A stretch of DNA of 57,321 nt from Oscillospiraceae bacterium (GTDB taxonomy: Bacteria > Bacillota > Clostridia > UBA1381 > UBA9506), in assembly GCA_015068865.1 (NCBI GenBank), contig SVJT01000002.1:1-57321 (forward strand). Reading direction: 5' to 3'. Shown one piece after another: positions 29,947 through 37,765 of the stretch. Each line of letters starts with the position of its first letter. Position 1 is the first letter of the stretch. Under the pieces are notes generated by a model. The model searched no databases, was not told the origin of the DNA, and saw only the letters and a list, made by a program, of their open reading frames with translations. Made by a program: the position numbers and the translations under genes.

Positions 29947-31638
29947 TTACATCTGCTCCGGTGCTGAAATAGATAATAATGTTAATACATTGCCGAGCGC
30001 AATGCGAACTGTATCACAAAGCTTCAGACGGGCATCTGTCAGTTCCTTATCCTCGCTGTTTACCTTGCAGGCTGCATAAAAACCGTGGAAGGCAGCTGCT
30101 AAATCCATTGCATAACGGGTCAACAGGCTGGGTTCACGCATTTCTGCCGCCTGACGGATGGTTTCCGGGAAATCTGCCAGTTTTTTCATCAGGGCAATTT
30201 CCTGCTCGGCGTCAAGTCTTGCTGTATTAATTTCACTCACCGGTTTCACAGCGGTTCCCTGCTCTTTTAACAGGCGGAGAATGCTGCAAATGCGGGCGTG
30301 AGCATACTGTACATAAAATACAGGGTTTTCATTGGACTGCTCCACCGCTAAGTCTAAGTCAAAGTCAAAATGACTGTTGGCCTGACGCATATTGAAGAAA
30401 AAGCGAGCCGCATCAATGCTGGTTTCTTCCAATAAGTCCTTTAAGGTAATGGATTTACCGGTTCTTTTGGACATACGAACAACCTCACCGCCGGAAACCA
30501 GACGAACAAGCTGCATTAAGATGATTTCCAAACGTTCCGGTTCAATACCCAGTGCTGCCAAAGCACCTTTTAAACGGGCAACATGACCATGATGGTCAGC
30601 ACCCCAGATGTTAATAACCGTATCAAACCCACGGTCAACAAACTTATTCTTGTGGTAAGCAATATCCACAGCATAATAGGTCAAAAAGCCGTTCTGACGA
30701 ACCAGCACTTCATCCTTTTCCTCGCCGAAATCGGTGGCACGGAACCAAACGGCACCTTCTTTTTCATAGGCATAGCCACGGTCTTGCAGTTCCTTTACAA
30801 TTTTTCGTGCTTCGCCGTTTTCGTGGAGTACACTTTCGCGGAACCAAACGTCATAATAAATTCTGTATTTTTCCAGGTCTGCCTTTAAGTCATCCACATT
30901 CTTTTCCAACGAAAAAGCAACCAAAGCCTTTTTGCGGCTCTCTGAATCCTGTTCTAATAAACCGTTGCCAAAAGCATCGATATATTCCTGTGCACGTACG
31001 CGAATATCTTCACCGTGATAACCGTCTTCAGGGAATTCTACTGCATCTTCGCCCTTTAAAATCTGGATGTAGCGCGCCTCTAATGACTTACCGAATTTTT
31101 CAATCTGATTACCGGCATCGTTTACATAGAATTCACGGGTTACATCGTAGCCTGCCCAGTCTAAGACACTGGCCAGACAGTCACCCAACGCACCACCACG
31201 AGCGTTACCCATATGCATAGGACCGGTGGGGTTGGCACTGACAAATTCCACCATAACCTTTTTGCCTTCGCCAATGTTAATGCGACCAAAACGGTCTCCT
31301 TCCTGCTCTGCCACCGCCAGAATCTCACGGATGTAGGCAGGGTCTAAACGGAAGTTGACAAAGCCTGCACCGGCTACTTCAACACCCTGAATATATGTAC
31401 CTTCTGTGGAAAGATTCTTCACAATACTTTCTGCAATGGCACGAGGCGGTTTTTTGGCCTGTTTGGCAAGCAGCATTGCTGCATTGGTAGCAAAATCGCC
31501 GTGTTCTTTTTCTCTTGGTTCTTCAATCACATAATCGGGAACGATTTCAAAGGTAAGTTCACCCAGCTCTTTTGCCTTTAAAAGAGCCTCATCAATCCGT
31601 TCTTTAATGGTTGTTTTTGTCTTTTCGTAAATTGTCAC
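29947..31638 (-). CDS. argS: Arginyl-tRNA synthetase
   Basis: VEFVSANPTGPMHMGNARGGALGDCLASVLDWAGYDVTREFYVNDAGNQIEKFG; VVRMSKRTGKSITLKDLLEE. Confidence 0.97.
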   Translation of the reverse strand: MTIYEKTKTTIKERIDEALLKAKELGELTFEIVPDYVIEEPREKEHGDFATNAAMLLAKQAKKPPRAIAESIVKNLSTEGTYIQGVEVAGAGFVNFRLDPAYIREILAVAEQEGDRFGRINIGEGKKVMVEFVSANPTGPMHMGNARGGALGDCLASVLDWAGYDVTREFYVNDAGNQIEKFGKSLEARYIQILKGEDAVEFPEDGYHGEDIRVRAQEYIDAFGNGLLEQDSESRKKALVAFSLEKNVDDLKADLEKYRIYYDVWFRESVLHENGEARKIVKELQDRGYAYEKEGAVWFRATDFGEEKDEVLVRQNGFLTYYAVDIAYHKNKFVDRGFDTVINIWGADHHGHVARLKGALAALGIEPERLEIILMQLVRLVSGGEVVRMSKRTGKSITLKDLLEETSIDAARFFFNMRQANSHFDFDLDLAVEQSNENPVFYVQYAHARICSILRLLKEQGTAVKPVSEINTARLDAEQEIALMKKLADFPETIRQAAEMREPSLLTRYAMDLAAAFHGFYAACKVNSEDKELTDARLKLCDTVRIALGNVLTLLSISAPEQM

Positions 31639-32075
31639 TCCTGATTCCCTACTTTCCTGATTTTTAAATGTAATCCGTTATGAGTGGGTAAGCTGTTGTT
31701 TAATTCAATGGTATAATCCAAATCAACTTCGCCACCGTTTTCATCAACATTCACGGTCATACTGTTTGTGGTAACACCCACTGACAAATTACCAAAAGGC
31801 GTTTCATAGATGCCCACATATTTCTTTTCTTTTTCAAAAATCATCTGGGTGGATGTTTTGCCGAAGCGAATCATCGACACATACCCATCTTTAATTTTAA
31901 CTGTCGTTGTGGTATTTTCATACCCCGTCAGTTCACTGCCCTCATAGCTGATATAATACTTGTCGCCTTTCTTTGTATAGCGACCCATTGTTGTCAGCTC
32001 ATACTGGTCATTTTCACCGTCAATATTCTGTCGCCCCACCAGGGTAATGACTGCATTTGTTTCCATCGTTTTCAA
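31635..32075 (-). CDS. DUF1934-type beta-barrel protein (YwiB-like)
   Basis: ~146-aa ORF upstream of and overlapping argS by 4 nt; YYISYEGSELTGYENTTTTVKIKDGYVSMIRFGKTSTQMIFEKEKKYVGIYETPFGNLSVGV. Confidence 0.8.
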   Translation of the reverse strand: MKTMETNAVITLVGRQNIDGENDQYELTTMGRYTKKGDKYYISYEGSELTGYENTTTTVKIKDGYVSMIRFGKTSTQMIFEKEKKYVGIYETPFGNLSVGVTTNSMTVNVDENGGEVDLDYTIELNNSLPTHNGLHLKIRKVGNQE

Positions 32076-32091
32076 TCCTTAACCTAAATAT

Positions 32092-32919
32092 TTATAAGGC
32101 TATCGCCTCAGTATACTGTTCAATATCCACCCGACCAATCATACCGTTAATGGATTTTTCTAAAAATACTGAACCCAAATGGGTAAATTCTCCCGGATCG
32201 TCGCTGACATAAAACCGATATTGATCCTCCGGCGTTTGTGTTGCCAGCATATCCTTTTCGGCAAGCTCAGCCTTAATTTCCCTCGCCGCTGCAAAGCCGG
32301 GATTAACCAATGTAACCTGATCTCCCATAATATCTGAAATCACTTTTTTCAGCAGGGGATAATGGGTACAGCCTAAAATTAATGTATCGGCACCGCTTGT
32401 TTTAATCGGCTCTAAATATTCTTTTGCAATCAGATAAGCCGCTTCTTTTTCTGCAAATCCGTTTTCCACCAAGGGCACGAACAAGGGGCAAGCCACCGAA
32501 ACCGTTTGAATCTCCGGCTCTATTTGCTCCATAACCCTGCGATACGCATCCGACCGAACAGTTCCCGCCGTTCCGATAACACCAACGCGACCGTTCTTCG
32601 TCGCTTTCACAGCCGCCCGGGCCGCCGCACCCAGCACCCCAATCACCGGAATATCATACTGCCCTTCCAGACGAGGCAGGGCAATGGCGCTGGCCGTTCC
32701 GCAGGCTGCAATAATGGTTTTCGGTTCAAATGTCTGTAAAAACTTAATGTCGCTCTTCGTATATTTAATCACGGTCTCCACTGATTTGCTTCCGTAAGGA
32801 ATCCGACCTGTATCGCCGAAATACACAATGGATTCTTCCGGCAGCAGTTCCATCAGTTCTTTCATAACGGTCAAACCGCCCAAACCGGAGTCAAACAGAC
32901 CAATCCTTCTGTTATCCAT
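32092..32919 (-). CDS. murI: Glutamate racemase
   Basis: IGLFDSGLGGLTVMKELMELLPEESIVYFGDTGRIPYGSKS; IIAACGTASA; LILGCTHYPLL. Confidence 0.96.
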   Translation of the reverse strand: MDNRRIGLFDSGLGGLTVMKELMELLPEESIVYFGDTGRIPYGSKSVETVIKYTKSDIKFLQTFEPKTIIAACGTASAIALPRLEGQYDIPVIGVLGAAARAAVKATKNGRVGVIGTAGTVRSDAYRRVMEQIEPEIQTVSVACPLFVPLVENGFAEKEAAYLIAKEYLEPIKTSGADTLILGCTHYPLLKKVISDIMGDQVTLVNPGFAAAREIKAELAEKDMLATQTPEDQYRFYVSDDPGEFTHLGSVFLEKSINGMIGRVDIEQYTEAIAL

Positions 32920-32936
32920 GTTCTGCCTCCCGAAAG

Positions 32937-33992
32937 TTATTGTGCCAGATCAATGAGCCGTGTAATTAAATTCTGATAGGAAAGACCGGATTCCTGCCAC
33001 AGCATAGGATACATACTGATATTGGTAAAGCCGGGCAGAGTGTTAATTTCATTCAGCAAAACGGCACCCGACTGTTTATCCACAAAAAAGTCCACACGGG
33101 CAAGACCGCGACAGTCTGTAGCCGTAAAAGCCCGGCAAGCCAGAGAACGGATTGTCTCTGTCATTTCTTCATCCAATTCAGCCGGAATCACCAGACCCGC
33201 TGTTCCATTGATATATTTTGAATCATAGTCATACATACCGTCATTCACAATTTCGCCCAGACAGGATGCCTGCGGATATTGCGTAGTTCCTAACACAGCA
33301 CACTCAATTTCACGGGCATCTACTGCACGCTCAATCAAGATTTTTTCGTCTTCTTTTGCTGCCGCCTGCAAGGCTTTGTTCAGAGCCTTTTTGTCAGCCA
33401 CAAAAGTCACGCCGACTGAAGACCCTGCCCGTGAAGGTTTCACAACAACAGGATAGCCAAAGGATGCTTCAATCTTCTGATGCACTTCTCCCTCATCATA
33501 CCGTTGCCACACAAAAAAGCCTTCCGTTACAGCAATGCCGGCTTTTTCCAGGACTTCCTTGGTCATCACCTTATCCATGCAAAGAGCCGAACCCAATACG
33601 CCGGGACCCACATAAGGAATACCGGCCAGTTCAAATAAACCCTGCACCGTTCCGTCTTCGCCGTTTTTACCGTGAAGCACAGGGAAAATAACGTCTACAT
33701 ATGTAACGGATACATCGCCGTTTTTATTAAACACCAGCAAGCCATGATGCTTAGGGTTCACAGAGAGCACGCAGTTTTTATTATGCAGCCCTTCCCATTG
33801 ACCGGTCTTAATTTCTTCCGGTGTTGCCTCGGTTAAAAACCAACTGCCACTTTTAGAAATACCAACGGTTAACACATCAAACCGGTCACAATCAATCTGG
33901 CTTAATACATTAGCTGCCGAAAGGCAGGATATCTCATGTTCAGATGAATTGCCGCCGAATAATACACAAACTGTCTGTTTCGTTGCAATCAA
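32937..33992 (-). CDS. ddl: D-alanine--D-alanine ligase
   Basis: VCVLFGGNSSEHEISCLSAANVL; VFPVLHGKNGEDGTVQGLFELAGIPYVGPGVLGSALCMDK; VVKPSRAGSSVGVTFV; LLNEINTLPGFTNISMYPMLW. Confidence 0.95.
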   Translation of the reverse strand: MIATKQTVCVLFGGNSSEHEISCLSAANVLSQIDCDRFDVLTVGISKSGSWFLTEATPEEIKTGQWEGLHNKNCVLSVNPKHHGLLVFNKNGDVSVTYVDVIFPVLHGKNGEDGTVQGLFELAGIPYVGPGVLGSALCMDKVMTKEVLEKAGIAVTEGFFVWQRYDEGEVHQKIEASFGYPVVVKPSRAGSSVGVTFVADKKALNKALQAAAKEDEKILIERAVDAREIECAVLGTTQYPQASCLGEIVNDGMYDYDSKYINGTAGLVIPAELDEEMTETIRSLACRAFTATDCRGLARVDFFVDKQSGAVLLNEINTLPGFTNISMYPMLWQESGLSYQNLITRLIDLAQ

Positions 33993-34157
33993 CCTCCTAA
34001 TTATACCAATTTTACAGAATAAAAGGAAAAAATTTCCATTCTTCCCTATTCTACATATAAGTATACTACTATACCTTATATAATACTATGAAATCAAGCT
34101 GATTTCAATACATTTTTCGAATTTTCGAAAAAATTTAATATAATAAATAAGGAAAAA

Positions 34158-34182
34158 GTGCCGGATTTTTCAAATCCGACAC
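34158..34182 (-). terminator. Intrinsic terminator downstream of the 51-aa mini-gene
   Basis: Minus strand gtgtcggatttgaaaaatccggcactttttcc; hairpin GTGTCGGATTT/AAATCCGGCAC followed by T5. Confidence 0.75.
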
Positions 34183-34203
34183 TCTATACTTTTAAAAAAT
34201 TTT

Positions 34204-34359
34204 TCAACACGAAGGACTGTTTCCTGGTTTTTTGTTTTGTTTTGCCAGTAAATACTCATAAAACTCAATAACGGCCAACTGACCTGCCATATCCAGATGG
34301 CTGATATCCAAAAAATTCTCGTCATATTTTTCTGTTAGTTCTTTTAAGTTGTCTTCCAA
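34204..34359 (-). CDS. 51-aa protein resembling the C-terminal tail of the XRE regulator at 2699 (no HTH)
   Basis: TTG start; translation LEDNLKELTEKYDENFLDISHLDMAGQLAVIEFYEYLLAKQNKKPGNSPSC; SD AGGAGG (34368-34373); promoter at 34381-34409. Below the ORF-track length cutoff. Confidence 0.75.
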   Translation of the reverse strand: MEDNLKELTEKYDENFLDISHLDMAGQLAVIEFYEYLLAKQNKKPGNSPSC

Positions 34360-34380
34360 AACAATCACCTCCTGTTATTT

Positions 34381-34421
34381 ATTATAGCAAAATTTTCAAA
34401 AATACGCAAGCGCGTATACGC
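34381..34421. promoter_or_regulatory. Promoter of the mini-gene overlapped by a palindromic operator candidate
   Basis: Minus strand TTGCGT (34404-34409), 17 bp, TATAAT (34381-34386) with upstream TG; overlapping ATACGCAAGCGCGTAT (34402-34417) and GCGTATACGC (34412-34421). Confidence 0.7.
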
Positions 34422-34466
34422 ATAAAAGTAATTTTGTTTAAGATAATACTAAAAGGAGGTTATGAT

Positions 34467-34709
34467 ATGAAAATTAAAGATGCCATTGTGGCTCGTCTGA
34501 TTGAGCTTTGCGCACAAAGAAACATCCGTAAAAATGAACTGGCAAACCTTGCCGGTTTAACCCCCTCCACAGTTTATAGTGTTTTTGATGAAAGCCGACG
34601 GGATATTGGTATGGTAACTGTTAAAAAGCTTTGCGACGGCTTGGAGATTACCGTAACAGATTTTTTTGATTCGCCACTCTTTAAGGAATTAGAACAAGAA
34701 ATGGAATAA
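34467..34709 (+). CDS. Small XRE-family HTH protein
   Basis: MKIKDAIVARLIELCAQRNIRKNELANLAGLTPSTVYSVFDESRRDIGMVTVKKLCDGLEITVTDFF; SD AAAGGAGG before ATG 34467. Confidence 0.9.
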   Translation: MKIKDAIVARLIELCAQRNIRKNELANLAGLTPSTVYSVFDESRRDIGMVTVKKLCDGLEITVTDFFDSPLFKELEQEME

Positions 34710-34859
34710 TCTTTATAAAGGCTGAACGATTTTTCGTTTAGCCTTTACTCATCTCCAATATAATATTTGCTTAATATATTTATTATTTATACAGTAATAA
34801 TTATGCTAATATTATCATATTTTTGTTTATGTGTCAATATAATAAAATTATATTGGGTG

Positions 34860-35099
34860 ATGAAAATGAATATAGAATTTAAGGATAACTATATTAAAAT
34901 CGGCTTAAAAATATCTTACTATCGAAAACTTAAATCTTTAACACAGGAACAGCTTGCCGAAATTTTGGATTGCGGTGTGTCTTTTATTGGTCAGATTGAA
35001 GCACCGAATATTTATAAAGCCATTTCATTGGATACGTTATTCAAAATTGCCAAAGCATTAGAAATTCCTCCGTATAAATTATTATATTTTGAGGAATAA
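34860..35099 (+). CDS. Small XRE-family HTH protein
   Basis: IKIGLKISYYRKLKSLTQEQLAEILDCGVSFIGQIEAPNIYKAISLDTLFKIAKALEIPPYKLLYFEE; start at ATG 34860 or 34866 rather than track 34767. Confidence 0.85.
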   Translation: MKMNIEFKDNYIKIGLKISYYRKLKSLTQEQLAEILDCGVSFIGQIEAPNIYKAISLDTLFKIAKALEIPPYKLLYFEE

Positions 35100-35140
35100 T
35101 ATAAGGTTTCTATTTCGCAATTTAGTTTTTGGCAAAGGAA

Positions 35141-35200
35141 TTACAATCCCTCCACCACCTTCGGTGGTCCCCCTCCCTCTAGGCGAGGGAGGCTTTTTAC
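35141..35200. repeat. Double-hairpin intergenic repeat A, copy 1
   Basis: aatccctccaccaccttcggtggtccccctccctctaggcgagggaggcttttt; two GC hairpins then T tract. Confidence 0.8.
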
Positions 35201-35410
35201 GTAATAAAATTTTTGAAAATATTAAAATAATTAAACGCAAGTTGAGTATCTTAATCTATTTAAAAAACACCTCTTCCTACCGGCGAATGCGGGGTCCGGG
35301 GGCAAAGCCCCTGTGTCGTTTTAAGGGGTGCGGGGGAGGCATGGAGTAAGGCATTCTATAAAATAGAATGTGCTTAATCCAGCCGTTCTTTTGTCGGGTG
35401 GTTACAACCG

Positions 35411-35558
35411 CAAAAGAACTTCCTTATTATGTATAGTGGAAGTTCTTTTTGAATTCTCCCTTCGGTCGCCTTAACAAAAAGAATAACTGAGTTAGGGAAC
35501 ACCGTCAAACTAAAGTTTGTCGCCATCCTCCTACCTCATGTCCCGCCCGGCAGGGCAT
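35411..35558 (+). repeat. Structured repeat C, copy 1 (conserved core 35432-35558)
   Basis: Core tatagtggaagttctttttgaattctcccttcggtcgccttaacaaaaagaataactgagttagggaacaccgtcaaactaaagtttgtcgccatcctcctacctcatgtcccgcccggcagggcat; inverted copy at 57196-57321. Confidence 0.85.
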
Positions 35559-35674
35559 TAAAACCTTACAACTCTTTTATAATGCAACGTTTATACCCTG
35601 TTATTCTTTATGTTATTGATTATAACATATTTTTATAACCTTTGTCAACATATAATATATGTGAGGTGAAGGTT

Positions 35675-35863
35675 ATGGAAGATAAATTAATTATTAACAA
35701 AAAGAATTTAAAGGGCGAAGACGGATACAAAACATTTTCTGTACGCATAAAAGAGGAAACCGTAGCAAAATTAAATAAGTTATCAGAAGAAACAAACAGG
35801 TCCAGAAACGAATTAATTAATATTTTATTAGATTATGCCATTGACAATAGTAAAGTAAAATAA
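35675..35863 (+). CDS. Ribbon-helix-helix (CopG/Arc-like) protein
   Basis: MEDKLIINKKNLKGEDGYKTFSVRIKEETVAKLNKLSEETNRSRNELINILLDYAIDN; SD GAGGTGAAGG. Start is the in-frame ATG inside ORF 35642-35863. Confidence 0.8.
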   Translation: MEDKLIINKKNLKGEDGYKTFSVRIKEETVAKLNKLSEETNRSRNELINILLDYAIDNSKVK

Positions 35864-35879
35864 ATTCCTACACATTTTT

Positions 35880-35934
35880 AAATCCTCCCACCGTCTACGA
35901 CGGTCCCCCCTCCTTTAGGCAAGGAGGGCTTTTG
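35880..35934. repeat. Double-hairpin intergenic repeat A, copy 2
   Basis: aatcctcccaccgtctacgacggtcccccctcctttaggcaaggagggctttt; same layout as copy 1 with different stem sequences. Confidence 0.75.
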
Positions 35935-35951
35935 AACGATGCTTTTATACA

Positions 35952-35987
35952 AGAAAATTCCGCAGTGCGTTGCACTGCGGAATTTTA
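35952..35987 (-). terminator. Intrinsic terminator of pgcA
   Basis: aaaattccgcagtgcgttgcactgcggaatttta. Confidence 0.8.
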
Positions 35988-35997
35988 TCTTTTTATC

Positions 35998-37740
35998 TTA
36001 TGCCAATGCTTCTTTTGCTGCTTTTCTGAGTGCTGCAAGCTTTGCTTCTGCATCAGCACCGTCTGTTCCCACAACGGAGAAATAGAGCTTAATCTTTGGC
36101 TCCGTGCCCGAAGGACGCAGAATGAAGAAGCCACCGCCTGCCGGTTCAAAATAAAGCACATTAGAAGGTTCTAAGGGCAGTTCTTCCTTCTCGCCGGTTT
36201 CAAAATCATAGCGAATTCCTTCTTTGTAATTTCTGAAGGCGGCAATCTTTGTATCGCCCAACTGACGGAAGGGGTTCTGGGAGACCTTGTCTAACAATGC
36301 TTTCATCCGTTCCATACCGTCAATGCCTTCCATATATAAAGACTCCGTATGTTCCAGATAATAACCGTATTTTTTCTGTATAGCCTGCAGAGCATCATAA
36401 AGGGTTAACCCCTGTTTTTTATAATAAGCCGCTGCTTCGCAAACTAAGAGCGCCGCACTGACAGCATCCTTATCACGGGCATAGGTGCCGGGCAGATAGC
36501 CAAAGCTTTCTTCAAAACCAAAATAGTATGAACCCCCATCGGGATTAATTTCATGGTCTTTAATCACGCCGGCAATAAATTTAAAGCCGGTATATACCTG
36601 ATACAGCTTCACGCCATACGCTGCCGCTATTTTTTCTACCATACCGGTCGACACCACGGTGCTGACGATATAGTCCTTGTCGCAAAGACCTTTCTTTGCC
36701 TGCTGTGACAGCACATATTCTGTCAGCAGTACGCCGGTCTGATTGCCGTTTAATGCGGTATAGCCTGATTCAGTTTTGCATAAAACACCGATTCTGTCAG
36801 AATCCGGATCGGTGCCGATGATGATATCTGCATCCTTATCTTTTGCCAACTCAATGCCCATAGCAAAGCCTTCGGGATCCTCCGGATTGGGAGATTTTAC
36901 TGTCGAAAAGTTCGGGTCGGCAACAGCCTGCGCTTCAACAGGATATACCTCCGTAAAACCAACTTCAGAAAGAGCCCGCATCACCGGTTTGTAGCCGGTG
37001 CCGTGGAAGGGGGTGTATACAATCTTGAGCTGACCGCCCATTTCTTTAACCAAATCAGCATCCTTCACACAGGCTTTAACTGCCTCCATATAGGGTGCCA
37101 GCACGTCTTCGTTAATCACCGTAATGAGTCCGGCTTTTTGTGCTTCAGCGGCATCCATCGTTTTCACACCGGAGAAAATATCTGTCTTTTCAATAAAGGA
37201 AAGAACAATGTTAGAATCTGCCACATTCATCTGGGCACCATCTTCACCATAAACCTTATAGCCGTTATAGTTAGCCGGGTTATGGCTGGCGGTAATCATA
37301 ATGCCGGAAAACGTTTTCAGATACCGAACCGCAAAGGAAAGCGCCGGAGTGGGTTGCATTTCAGAATAAATAAACACCTTGATGCCGTTAGCCGCTAAAA
37401 CCGAAGCCGATTCCCAGGCAAACTCCTTTGAAAAATGACGGCAATCATAAGAAATTGCCACACCGCGTTTTGCCGCTTCACTGCCTTTTTGCAGAATATA
37501 AGAGGCAAGGCCTTGTGTTGCCCGTCTCACCGTATATACATTCATCCGGTTACTGCCGGCACCTAAAACACCGCGCAAACCGGCAGTACCAAACTCCAAA
37601 TCCTTATAAAACCGCTCCTTTATTTCATTGTCATCAACAATAGAAAGCAGTTCTTGTTTGGTTGCTTCGTCTGCCTTTTGGCACCAATAGTCATACTGTT
37701 CCCGATAATTATTTGTCAATTTCTTCATTCCTTTCCTCAC
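35998..37740 (-). CDS. pgcA: Phosphoglucomutase/phosphomannomutase family protein
   Basis: FGTAGLRGVLGAGSNRMNVYTVRRATQGLA; GIMITASHNPANYNGYKVYGEDGAQM; GTDPDSDRIG; FGFEESFGYLPG; LRPSGTEPKIKLYF. Confidence 0.94.
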   Translation of the reverse strand: MRKGMKKLTNNYREQYDYWCQKADEATKQELLSIVDDNEIKERFYKDLEFGTAGLRGVLGAGSNRMNVYTVRRATQGLASYILQKGSEAAKRGVAISYDCRHFSKEFAWESASVLAANGIKVFIYSEMQPTPALSFAVRYLKTFSGIMITASHNPANYNGYKVYGEDGAQMNVADSNIVLSFIEKTDIFSGVKTMDAAEAQKAGLITVINEDVLAPYMEAVKACVKDADLVKEMGGQLKIVYTPFHGTGYKPVMRALSEVGFTEVYPVEAQAVADPNFSTVKSPNPEDPEGFAMGIELAKDKDADIIIGTDPDSDRIGVLCKTESGYTALNGNQTGVLLTEYVLSQQAKKGLCDKDYIVSTVVSTGMVEKIAAAYGVKLYQVYTGFKFIAGVIKDHEINPDGGSYYFGFEESFGYLPGTYARDKDAVSAALLVCEAAAYYKKQGLTLYDALQAIQKKYGYYLEHTESLYMEGIDGMERMKALLDKVSQNPFRQLGDTKIAAFRNYKEGIRYDFETGEKEELPLEPSNVLYFEPAGGGFFILRPSGTEPKIKLYFSVVGTDGADAEAKLAALRKAAKEALA

Positions 37741-37765
37741 AATAAGTTATAGCCTATGGTGTATT

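Noticed and set aside
29947-32075. T-box or other riboswitch upstream of argS
   Set aside because: The upstream DUF1934 gene overlaps argS by 4 nt, leaving no leader; no T-box motif seen.
34434-35099. Two adjacent small HTH genes as a phage lysogeny module
   Set aside because: No phage structural, replication or intact integrase genes nearby; only small regulators and repeats are present.
35089-35349. 86-aa ORF (PPPPSVVPLPLGEGGFLRNK...)
   Set aside because: Reads through double-hairpin repeat A and the GC block; no SD and composition explained by the repeat.
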